Part shown: piece by piece, positions 51,351-59,391 of the stretch
Layout: every line of letters begins with the position of its first letter
Position numbering within the stretch: position 1 is the stretch's first letter
Assembly (NCBI RefSeq): GCF_022023855.1
Contig: NZ_CP059450.1
Span: 62,001-126,000, forward strand
Origin: Azospirillum brasilense
GTDB lineage: Bacteria > Pseudomonadota > Alphaproteobacteria > Azospirillales > Azospirillaceae
Length of the DNA stretch: 64,000 nucleotides
Reading direction: 5' to 3'
Program-made: the position numbers and the translations under genes
Notes under the pieces: generated by a model
Databases searched by the model: none
What the model was told of the DNA's origin: nothing
What the model saw: the letters and a program-made list of their open reading frames with translations, nothing else

Positions 51351-52337
51351 ATGCGCAGCGACCCTCCCGCATCACGGCCCGTACTCCTGGTGACCCGACG
51401 CCTGCCCGACGCGGTGGAGGCCCGCGCCGCGCGCGATTTCGACACCCGGCTGAACCCGCAGGACCGCGCGCTGTCCGGCGCCGACATCGCCGCCCTGGCG
51501 GGGGAGACCGGCGCCGAGGGCATCCTCTGCACCGCCGGGGACCGGCTGGACGACGCGGCGATTGCGGCCTTGCCTGAGGGCGTGCGGATTGTCGCCACCT
51601 TCTCCGTCGGCACCGACCACATCGATCTGAACGCGGCCAAGGCCCGCGGCCTGATCGTCACCAACACCCCGGACGTGCTGACCGATGCGACCGCCGACAT
51701 CGCGCTGCTGCTGATGCTGGGCGCGGCGCGCCGCGCGTCGGAGGGCGAGCGGATGATCCGTGCCGGCGCCTGGACCGGCTGGACGCCGACCCAGCTTCTC
51801 GGCACCCATCTGGGTGGAAAGCGGCTGGGCATCATCGGCATGGGCCGAATCGGGCAGGCGGTGGCGCAGCGGGCGCGGGCCTTCGGCATGACCATCCACT
51901 ACTCCAACCGGCGCCGCCTGCCCGCCGAGCAGGAGGCCGGGGCCGTCTATCACGCCGATCCCGAGGCGATGCTGGCGGTCTGCGACGTGCTGTCGCTGCA
52001 TTTCCCGGCGACTCCGGAAACCACCCATTGGCTGAACGCGGAGCGGATCGAGCGCCTGCCGCCGGGGGCCATCGTGGTCAACACCGCCCGGGGCTCCGTC
52101 GTCGACGACGAGGCCCTGATCGCCGCCCTGGCCAGTGGGCGGCTGGCCGCCGCCGGGCTGGACGTGTTCGAGAACGAGCCGAACCTGCACCCCGGCTACC
52201 GCGGGCTGGAGAACGCCTTCCTGCTGCCGCATCTGGGCAGCGCCACGGTGGAAACCCGCAACGCCATGGGCTTCAAGGCGTTGGACAATCTGGACGCCTT
52301 CTTCGCCGGGGCGGCGGCGCCGGACCGCGTGGTGTGA
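51351..52337 (+). CDS. D-2-hydroxyacid dehydrogenase (glyoxylate/hydroxypyruvate reductase type)
   Basis: A 328-aa enzyme with NAD-binding GIIGMGRIGQAVAQR, catalytic Arg in VNTARGSVVDD, Glu in DVFENEPN, and His in LPHLGSAT. Such enzymes reduce glyoxylate or hydroxypyruvate, or oxidise D-glycerate. The ATG at 51351 follows GAGGA; translation further upstream overlaps eipB and is not homologous. Confidence 0.9.
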   Translation: MRSDPPASRPVLLVTRRLPDAVEARAARDFDTRLNPQDRALSGADIAALAGETGAEGILCTAGDRLDDAAIAALPEGVRIVATFSVGTDHIDLNAAKARGLIVTNTPDVLTDATADIALLLMLGAARRASEGERMIRAGAWTGWTPTQLLGTHLGGKRLGIIGMGRIGQAVAQRARAFGMTIHYSNRRRLPAEQEAGAVYHADPEAMLAVCDVLSLHFPATPETTHWLNAERIERLPPGAIVVNTARGSVVDDEALIAALASGRLAAAGLDVFENEPNLHPGYRGLENAFLLPHLGSATVETRNAMGFKALDNLDAFFAGAAAPDRVV

Positions 52338-52586
52338 TGACGTCGCTTGCGGGCCTGTCGGGAGCCCGACGGACCGTTTGTTCGAAAGCCGTTCAAAAGA
52401 GAAAATAAATCAAAAATAGATAAAATTTTCCGTAATGGGCTGTTCTCCGGGCAGAATCTGCCCAGGGGGCGGCCTTGCCCGGCAGAAGTTGCCGGGACGA
52501 AAGGCCTAGGCTCCTGGAAATCCTCATGTGGCACGGCGATTGCTGTGAATTCGGCGCAGCCAGTGCCGATCATGTGGAGAAAGCCC
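52338..52586. other. AT-rich leader of GGDEF gene
   Basis: This 249-bp gap holds an AT-rich stretch near 52395-52435 suited to a promoter. No gene or clear operator seen. Confidence 0.4.
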
Positions 52587-53381
52587 ATGAGCGCCGTCGT
52601 GACCACCCAGGACCCGGACGTCATTGCCGCCGAGCATCACGACGGACTGCCTTTCGACCGTGGGACCCACGACCGTCTGCTGCGAATGCCCCCTTTGCGC
52701 GGCTCCCGCATCGCCCATTCGGCGGTGCCCGTGATCGTGGACGCTTCGGCCCTGGAGAGCCAACTTGCCGAAGCCCGCGCCACCATTGCCGAGCAACGTG
52801 AACGGATCGCCTATCTGGAAAGTCTGTCCATGACGGACGAGCTGACGGGGCTGCTGAACCGCCGCGGCTTCTTCAGCCATTTCCGGCGCGAGATCGCAGC
52901 CGCGCGGCGGCAGCGGGCCAAAGGAAACGGCAAGGGCGGCGGGGTGCTGGTCATCATCGATCTGGACGGCTTCAAACGGATCAACGACACCCATGGCCAT
53001 ATGGCCGGCGACGCCTATCTGCGCCAGATCGCCCGGTTGCTCGTCGGTGCGGTCCGTGAGGAGGACGTGGTGGCCCGCCTGGGCGGGGACGAGTTCGCCC
53101 TGCTGCTGACGAACACCGACGCGGCCTGCGGCGCCGCCCGTGCCCGGCAGATCGCCACGACGGCGTGCCGGCGCGGCGTCCCGTGGAGCAACGCCGAACT
53201 GCCGATCCGTTTCTCCTTCGGGGTGCAGCCCTATGGGGCCGACGACCGTGAGGAGGAGGTGGTCCGCCTTGCCGACTCCCACATGTACCGCAACAAGGCC
53301 GGACGTCGCCCACGCTCGCCGGGGCGTAAGGCTGGTCAGGCCGTCGCACGTTCCACGGCGAACCGGCGGGCCACCGCCTGA
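52587..53381 (+). CDS. Diguanylate cyclase (GGDEF)
   Basis: The 264-aa soluble protein has a short variable N-terminus, a coiled coil ending in LESLSMTDELTGLLNRRGF, and a GGDEF domain with active GGDEF and an inhibitory site REED five residues before it. It should make cyclic di-GMP when dimerised. GGAGA at 52576-52580 supports ATG 52587. It precedes a kinase, divK and pleD, a second cyclase. Confidence 0.88.
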   Translation: MSAVVTTQDPDVIAAEHHDGLPFDRGTHDRLLRMPPLRGSRIAHSAVPVIVDASALESQLAEARATIAEQRERIAYLESLSMTDELTGLLNRRGFFSHFRREIAAARRQRAKGNGKGGGVLVIIDLDGFKRINDTHGHMAGDAYLRQIARLLVGAVREEDVVARLGGDEFALLLTNTDAACGAARARQIATTACRRGVPWSNAELPIRFSFGVQPYGADDREEEVVRLADSHMYRNKAGRRPRSPGRKAGQAVARSTANRRATA

Positions 53382-53451
53382 GCCGGGCCGGGGCGCGCGA
53401 CGGCCGGATCGGTCAGCCTGTCGCACCCCCCAGGCCGCGCTTGACCGGACG

Positions 53452-55227
53452 GTGATCCCACCGCAGCATCTGCACCTTTCCGTCGCAAAGGTGCCCGCTC
53501 TGAACACGTCTTCGGATCGCCCGAATCCCCCGTCGCCCCACCCCCCGGCCGAGCAATCTTCCATCCACGCTGCCGCCGACGCGATACAGCCGCACGGCGC
53601 CCTGGTGGCGTTGCGCAGCGATGGCGCGACGATCCTGGCCTGCAGCGCCAACACGGCGGAATTCCTCGGCTTGGCTCCGGAGCGGCTGTTGGGCCGCAGC
53701 GTCGACGTGCTGGAACTGCCGGAGCTTGCGGCGCTGCTGGAGGGATTGGCCGCCTTGCCGCCGGGCCTGCGGGCTCTGGGGCTGCAGGCGGTCGTGACGC
53801 CGCCGGGTGGGGAATCGCTTCCAGCGTTTCTTCACGAGCATGGCGGGCGGGTGATCCTGGAGGTGGAGCGGCCGTCCGCCGGACCGGAGAGCCGCGGCGC
53901 CGCGGCACCGCCGCCCGGCCCGATGCCGGGGATTGCCACCCTCCGCGACGCCGCGGGGCTGGAGGCGATCGCCGCCCACACCGCCCACACCGTCCGCCGT
54001 CTCACCGGGCTGGACCGGGTGATCGTTTGCCGCTTCGACGCCTCGGGCAACGGCGAGGTGGTTGCGAAGGATCAGGCGCCGGATTGGAACCAGGCTGCCC
54101 CGGACCTCCATCCCGGAGCGGCTCTGCCGGCGGCCGCCCTCGATGGCGCCCCGGACGCGAGCCCACGGGTGCGCGTGATCCCCGATCATGCGGCGGAGCC
54201 GGTTCCCCTGCTGCACGCCGACGCCACGGTTCCGCCGCCCGATCTGGCCCACGCGCAGTTGCGCAGCCCGGCGCCGGCCCGGCTGGATTTCCTGCGGCGG
54301 ATGGGGGCGGGGGCGGCCCTGACCGTGCCGGTCGTCCATGGCGGAAAGCCGTGGGGAGTGATCTCCGGTCATCACCGGCGCCCTCATGGGGTGCCGCTGG
54401 CCACGCGGATGCTGGCGGCCATGGCCGCCGACGCGCTCAGCCTGATGCTGGACACCGCCGAACGCGCCGTGGAGCGCGAGCGCCGCGTCGCGCAGGCGGC
54501 GCGGCAAGCCGAGGTGAACCGGGCCAAATCGGACTTCCTGACCGGGATGAGTCATGAGCTTCGCACTCCGCTGAACGCCATCATCGGCTACGCCGACTTC
54601 CTGCTTCATCCGGGAATCGGCCCGCTGACCGACCGGCAGCGCGATTGCATCGGCAACATCCGCGCCTCGGGAGCCCATGTTCTGGAACTCATCAACGACG
54701 TGCTGGACCTGTCGAAGATCGAAGCGGGGCACGTCGCGTTGCACGAGGAGGATGTGGACGTCGCGGTCGTGGTGGGCGAGGTCTACGCCCTTCAGGAACT
54801 GTCGCTGACGTCGGCGGGGTTGACCTTCGACGCTTCGTTTCCCCGGCCGCTGCCGCGCTTGCGCGCGGATCGGCGATCGCTGCGGCAGATCCTGCTGAAT
54901 CTGCTGTCCAACGCGGTAAAGTTCACCCCGGCGGGCGGGCGCATCGCCATCGACGTGATGCGCGCGGAGGATCTGACCGGAACCGGCCTGCGCATCGCCG
55001 TGATCGACACGGGAATCGGCATCCCGGAGGAGCACCGCCTCACCGTGCTGGAGCCCTTCCGTCAGGTGCCGGGCGAACGCATCCGCAACGGCGCCGGAAC
55101 CGGTTTGGGCCTGTCGATCGTGCGCTCCCTGGTGGAGGCCCATGGCGGGCGGCTGGCACTGTCCAGCACGCCGGGGCAGGGCACGCGCATCGACCTGCAC
55201 TTCCCGCCAGAGCGGGTGATCGCATGA
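53452..55227 (+). CDS. Phytochrome-like PAS-GAF histidine kinase lacking chromophore residues
   Basis: The N-terminus follows bacterial phytochromes: a PAS-type domain with IQPHGALVAL, then a GAF domain (LDRVIVCRFDASGNGEVV, MGAGAALTVPVVHGGKPWG), but no PHY domain: HisKA (H368 in MSHELRTPLNAIIGY) follows directly, with ATPase motifs NLLSNAVKF and DTGIGIP. The biliverdin Cys near the N-terminus is absent, PASDIP is PGAALP, and the Tyr in the phytochrome GAF motif is Cys. So light sensing is doubtful. GTG 53452 start is uncertain (GTG 53491 also fits). Confidence 0.82.
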   Translation: MIPPQHLHLSVAKVPALNTSSDRPNPPSPHPPAEQSSIHAAADAIQPHGALVALRSDGATILACSANTAEFLGLAPERLLGRSVDVLELPELAALLEGLAALPPGLRALGLQAVVTPPGGESLPAFLHEHGGRVILEVERPSAGPESRGAAAPPPGPMPGIATLRDAAGLEAIAAHTAHTVRRLTGLDRVIVCRFDASGNGEVVAKDQAPDWNQAAPDLHPGAALPAAALDGAPDASPRVRVIPDHAAEPVPLLHADATVPPPDLAHAQLRSPAPARLDFLRRMGAGAALTVPVVHGGKPWGVISGHHRRPHGVPLATRMLAAMAADALSLMLDTAERAVERERRVAQAARQAEVNRAKSDFLTGMSHELRTPLNAIIGYADFLLHPGIGPLTDRQRDCIGNIRASGAHVLELINDVLDLSKIEAGHVALHEEDVDVAVVVGEVYALQELSLTSAGLTFDASFPRPLPRLRADRRSLRQILLNLLSNAVKFTPAGGRIAIDVMRAEDLTGTGLRIAVIDTGIGIPEEHRLTVLEPFRQVPGERIRNGAGTGLGLSIVRSLVEAHGGRLALSSTPGQGTRIDLHFPPERVIA

Positions 55228-55284
55228 CGGAATCTGTGGAATCATGGGGTCTTCGCGGCCGGCGGCGGATCGCGGGCGGCATCG

Positions 55285-55300
55285 CTAACGACAATTTAAC
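55285..55300. promoter_or_regulatory. CtrA-like box upstream of divK
   Basis: CTAA-N7-TTAAC differs at one base from the CtrA consensus TTAA-N7-TTAAC and sits 114 bp before the divK ATG. Confidence 0.5.
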
Positions 55301-55413
55301 CGTCGCGGCGGGACAGTGAACGGGCTATACCGGTCTCTCCGGGTGTGGTCGCTGCAAGCAGGAGCGCGGGTGGCACGATGCTCGCGGAACCGAACAGCCC
55401 CAAGAAGGCGCCG

Positions 55414-55791
55414 ATGGACGACCGAACCGTGAAGCGTGTCCTGATCGTCGAGGACAACGAGCTGAACATGAAGCTCTTCCACGATTTGCTGGAAGCGCAC
55501 GGCTACGCGACGCTTCAGACCCGCAGCGGGATGGACGCCCTGGCCATGGCGCGGGAGCACCGTCCGGATCTGATCCTCATGGACATCCAACTGCCCGAGG
55601 TGTCAGGGTTGGAGGTCACGCGTTGGATCAAGGACGATCCGGCGCTCAAGTCCATTCCGATCATCGCGGTGACCGCCTTCGCCATGAAGGGGGACGAGGA
55701 GAAGATCCGGGAAGGCGGTTGCGAGGACTATATCGCCAAGCCGATCTCGGTGACGAAGTTCCTGGAAGCCGTTCAGAAGTTCCTCCGCTAA
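55414..55791 (+). CDS. divK: Response regulator DivK
   Basis: A 125-aa stand-alone receiver, exactly the size of Caulobacter DivK, with [23 protein letters not shown], phospho-Asp in LILMDIQLP, conserved Thr in AVTAFAMKG and Lys in YIAKPIS. DivK controls the CckA-CtrA cell-cycle pathway. AAGAAGG precedes ATG 55414. It lies 28 bp before pleD. Confidence 0.93.
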   Translation: MDDRTVKRVLIVEDNELNMKLFHDLLEAHGYATLQTRSGMDALAMAREHRPDLILMDIQLPEVSGLEVTRWIKDDPALKSIPIIAVTAFAMKGDEEKIREGGCEDYIAKPISVTKFLEAVQKFLR

Positions 55792-55818
55792 CCTGTTACG
55801 GGATCGGTCGCACGTTCC

Positions 55819-57216
55819 ATGTCCGCTCGCGTCCTCGTCGTCGACGATGTCCTTCCGAACGTGAAGCTGCTCGCGGCGAAGCTGACGCGCGAGTATTTCA
55901 ACGTCATCACCGCCAGCAATGGTCCCGAGGCGCTGGAGATGGTCCGGCGGGAGTCGCCGGACATCGTTCTGCTCGACGTCATGATGCCCGGCATGGACGG
56001 GTTCGAGGTGTGCGAGAAGATCCGCTCCGATCCCACGACCATGCACATCCCGGTGGTGATGGTCACCGCCCTGTCCGACGGCGCCGACCGCGTGCGCGGG
56101 CTGGAGGCCGGAGCTGACGATTTCCTGACCAAACCGGTCAACGATGTCGCGCTGTTCGCGCGGGTGCGGTCGCTCGTCCGCCTGAAAATGATGATGGACG
56201 AGTGGCGGCTGCGCGAGACGACCTCCGGCCAGCTGGGGGTTCTCGAGCCGACGGGCACGTTGAACAGCGAGTCCTTCGAGAGCGCCCGCGTTCTGGTGCT
56301 GGAGGATTCGCGTCTCGATCTGGACAAGGTCACCGAGACGCTGAGACGCGACCACGCCCACGTGATGGCCGCCGACACCTGCGCGGCGGCGCTGGAGCGC
56401 GCGCTGGGCGACGATCTCGACCTCGTGGTGATCAGCCTGACGCTGATGAACGAGGATGGCCTGCGGCTGTGCTCCCAGCTCCGCTCGCACGAGCGGACCC
56501 GGCAGCTACCGATCTTGCTGATGGTGGAGGAGGGCGACCTGACCCGCGCCGCCAAGGGTCTGGAACTCGGCGCCAACGACTACATCAGCAAGCCCATCGA
56601 CCGGAACGAACTGCTGGCCCGCGCCCGCACCCAGATCCGGCGCAAGCGCTATCAGGAACGTCTGCGCGCGAATTACGAGCAGAGCCTGTCCATGGCGCTG
56701 ACCGACAGTCTGACGGGCGTCTTCAACCGCCGTTACATCAACGCGCATTTGCCGCGGCTGCTGGAGCGGGCGATCGACAACCACAAGCCGGTGGCGATCC
56801 TGCTGTTCGACATCGACCATTTCAAGGTCGTCAACGACAGCTACGGCCACACCGTGGGCGACGAGGTGCTGAAGGAGGTGTCCAACCGCGCCAGCCGCAA
56901 CCTGCGCACCTTCGATCTGGTGGCGCGGCTGGGCGGCGAGGAGTTCGTGGTCGTCCTGCCGGACACCGATGCCGAAGCGGCGCTGACGGTGGCGGAGCGG
57001 CTGCGCGCACGGATTGCCGACACGCTGTTCAAGGTGTCCGCCGACGTGGGCGAGATCCCGGTCACGGTGTCCATCGGCGTGACGGTGGGCGGCCGGCTGG
57101 GCGACACCGCCGAGGGGCTGATCCGCCGTGCCGACGAGGCGCTGTACGAGGCCAAGCGCGCCGGGCGCAACTGCACCATCGCCGATCCTCCCGCCAAAGC
57201 CCTGCTGTCGCCCTGA
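55819..57216 (+). CDS. pleD: PleD-type diguanylate cyclase (REC-REC-GGDEF)
   Basis: 465 aa: a first receiver (Asp in IVLLDVMMPGMDG), a second, adaptor-like receiver lacking the phospho-Asp (LVVISLTLMNE), and a GGDEF domain with GGEEF and an inhibitory site RTFD five residues before it. PleD makes cyclic di-GMP on phosphorylation and drives cell-pole development. It follows divK, as in Caulobacter, so both probably receive phosphate from shared kinases. Confidence 0.94.
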   Translation: MSARVLVVDDVLPNVKLLAAKLTREYFNVITASNGPEALEMVRRESPDIVLLDVMMPGMDGFEVCEKIRSDPTTMHIPVVMVTALSDGADRVRGLEAGADDFLTKPVNDVALFARVRSLVRLKMMMDEWRLRETTSGQLGVLEPTGTLNSESFESARVLVLEDSRLDLDKVTETLRRDHAHVMAADTCAAALERALGDDLDLVVISLTLMNEDGLRLCSQLRSHERTRQLPILLMVEEGDLTRAAKGLELGANDYISKPIDRNELLARARTQIRRKRYQERLRANYEQSLSMALTDSLTGVFNRRYINAHLPRLLERAIDNHKPVAILLFDIDHFKVVNDSYGHTVGDEVLKEVSNRASRNLRTFDLVARLGGEEFVVVLPDTDAEAALTVAERLRARIADTLFKVSADVGEIPVTVSIGVTVGGRLGDTAEGLIRRADEALYEAKRAGRNCTIADPPAKALLSP

Positions 57217-57275
57217 CGGATACCGCCCTGACGGAAGTGGGCAGGCCGGGGAGGCGAGGCAGCATACGGACAAGC

Positions 57276-57300
57276 AAAAGGCCGCCAGAAGGCGGCCTTT
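57276..57300. terminator. Bidirectional terminator between pleD and rpmG
   Basis: AAAGGCCGCC and GGCGGCCTTT pair around AGAA with A/T tails on both strands. Confidence 0.85.
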
Positions 57301-57324
57301 CTGATTCCGGCAGTCCGGGAAACC

Positions 57325-57492
57325 TTACTTGATCTTGGCTTCCTTGAACTCGACGTGCTTGCGCGCCACCGGGTCGTACTTGCGGAACGACAGCTTCTCG
57401 GTGGTCTTCTTCGGGTTCTTCTTCTTCACGTAGAAGAAGCCGGTGTCAGCCGTGCTCACCAGCTTGATGAGGACGGTGTTCTGCTTCGCCAT
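57325..57492 (-). CDS. rpmG: 50S ribosomal protein L33
   Basis: A 55-aa basic protein, [20 protein letters not shown], then [14 protein letters not shown] and [18 protein letters not shown]; a complete L33 of the cysteine-free type. It is part of the large ribosomal subunit. A GGGATTGAGAT stretch precedes the ATG. It is a single gene. Confidence 0.96.
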   Translation of the reverse strand: MAKQNTVLIKLVSTADTGFFYVKKKNPKKTTEKLSFRKYDPVARKHVEFKEAKIK

Positions 57493-57652
57493 GATCTCAA
57501 TCCCGACTAAAAATCCGTGACCCGCCAGCCCGGCGGGGCGGCGTCGTAGCGGGGGAAGATACCCGCTACAGCCGCGATGTCAAGCCTTTGTAAAGTGGTC
57601 GGAAGGGCCGATCCGAGTCCTTTTTTTACCGCAATTCGGGGCGGAAAACGAC

Positions 57653-59239
57653 TTAGCGCTCCGCCACCGTGTTGGTGGAGGACAGGGCGACCGCGCGCTG
57701 GTAGAGCGCCGGTTCGGCGAGGAGGCGCAGCGCCACCTTCAGGTCCAGTTCCGGCTCATGCTCCTTCCAGGGACAGGCTTCGCGCAGGCGGGCCAGCGCC
57801 TCCTCGTCGTCGGCGGCGCGGGCGCGCCAGCCGGCGAACTGGGTCATCGGACGCGCCCGCCCGTCGCGCAGGTCGGACAGCAGGGCGATGGGGTCGTCCT
57901 GGCCGGTGCGGCTGGTGCAGACCGTCGGCTGCACGCCCTGGCGGTGCAGGGTGTAGCCGGCGGGCGTGTAGATGCGGCTCCAGGTCAGGAACAGTTCGCC
58001 GTCGTTGGGCAGGCGTGTCACCGTCTGGACGCTGCCCTTGCCGTAGGAGGAGGCACCCACCACCACCGCGCGGCCCGAATCCTGAAGCGCCGCCGCCACC
58101 ACCTCGGCGGAGGAGGCGGAACGCCCGTCCACCAGAACCACCAGCGGCATGCCTTCGGCGATGTCGTCGGGGCCGGCCTCGAAGCGCTGGCGGCTGTCGG
58201 GGTGACGGCCCTCGGTCGTGATGATCTTGCCCTGGGCGATGAACAGGTCGGCCACGGCGACCGCCTGGTCGAGCAGGCCGCCGGGGTTGCCGCGCAGGTC
58301 GAGCACGAAACCGCGCAGGCCCTTGCCCATGCTCTGCCGCGTCGACAGCACGGCCTCGCGCAGATTGGACGCGGTGGCGGCGTTGAAGCGGTCCACCTTC
58401 AGCACGCCGACCTGCTCGGACACGCTGGCGTTCACGGTGTTGGGAACCACGCGCTCCCGCCGGAGGGGGGCGCGGCGCGGCGGGGTGTTGTCGCGCGCCA
58501 CGGTCAGCAGGACCATGGTTCCGGTCGGACCGCGCAGCCGGTCGCGCATGTCCGCCTCGCTCAGGCGCGCGGTCAGATCCCCGTCGATGGCCAGAAGCTG
58601 GTCGCCGCTGCGGATGCCGGCGCGGTCGGCCGGGCTGCGCGGCAGCACGTTGCGGATCAGGGTGCGCCCGTTTGCCGTCTCCAGCGACAGGCCGATCCCG
58701 CCATAGCCCTCACGTTGGGCGCGCTCGCTGGTGGCGCGCTGGGTGCCGGTGTAGCGCGAGTAGCCGTCCAGATCCGTCATCACGGAATCGAGGACCACCT
58801 GATAAACCCGCTCCGGCACCGCCTGATAGAGGGTGGGGGAATAGAGGCGGGTGCGCTCCACCGCCTTGGTGGTCAGGGCGGCCCAGCCGGCGGCGTCGGA
58901 CAGCGACGGGGCGGCATACTCCCCGATCAGGCTCCCGGAGACGTACAGGCGTACGGTGTTGCCCTGGCGCTCGGCGCGGGCGGTCGGGTCGATGGTCGCG
59001 AGCCCCTTCAGCCCGTCCAGGCCAAGCCGACCGAAATCGACCTGTTGAAGATAGACTTCGGCGATCTTGCCGTACGCGACGGCGAAGACCTGCTCGCTGA
59101 TGAAGGCGGGCTCGGTCGCGGCGGCGACCGGACGGGGCAGAGTTCCGCCGAGGCTTCCGAGGCCAACGGCGAACATGGCAGCCGCGAGTGGGACCGACAG
59201 ACGCCCTCGCGGAGAAAATCCTCGTTTTCGTATGCCCAT
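57653..59239 (-). CDS. S41 family carboxy-terminal processing protease
   Basis: 528 aa: signal peptide, N-terminal helical domain, a PDZ domain (about 175-260, GIGLSLETANGRTLI), then the protease domain with catalytic Ser in GRSASSAEVVAAAL (near 376) and Lys in SYGKGSVQT. It trims envelope proteins from their C-termini. It has a poorly conserved extra tail. Not adjacent to the usual murein genes. Confidence 0.9.
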   Translation of the reverse strand: MGIRKRGFSPRGRLSVPLAAAMFAVGLGSLGGTLPRPVAAATEPAFISEQVFAVAYGKIAEVYLQQVDFGRLGLDGLKGLATIDPTARAERQGNTVRLYVSGSLIGEYAAPSLSDAAGWAALTTKAVERTRLYSPTLYQAVPERVYQVVLDSVMTDLDGYSRYTGTQRATSERAQREGYGGIGLSLETANGRTLIRNVLPRSPADRAGIRSGDQLLAIDGDLTARLSEADMRDRLRGPTGTMVLLTVARDNTPPRRAPLRRERVVPNTVNASVSEQVGVLKVDRFNAATASNLREAVLSTRQSMGKGLRGFVLDLRGNPGGLLDQAVAVADLFIAQGKIITTEGRHPDSRQRFEAGPDDIAEGMPLVVLVDGRSASSAEVVAAALQDSGRAVVVGASSYGKGSVQTVTRLPNDGELFLTWSRIYTPAGYTLHRQGVQPTVCTSRTGQDDPIALLSDLRDGRARPMTQFAGWRARAADDEEALARLREACPWKEHEPELDLKVALRLLAEPALYQRAVALSSTNTVAER

Positions 59240-59391
59240 GGCGCGCCGTACGCGGCCTCCTTTCCCACAGGCGGACCCGGACGGTTGCCCGCCGGATTCG
59301 AATGGATAAGGGATAGCACTTCAGAAATGAGGGCTGGCGGGACAAAAGACGGGGGCAAGACTCTTTGTCGTGGAATGTCCACCACTGTGAC

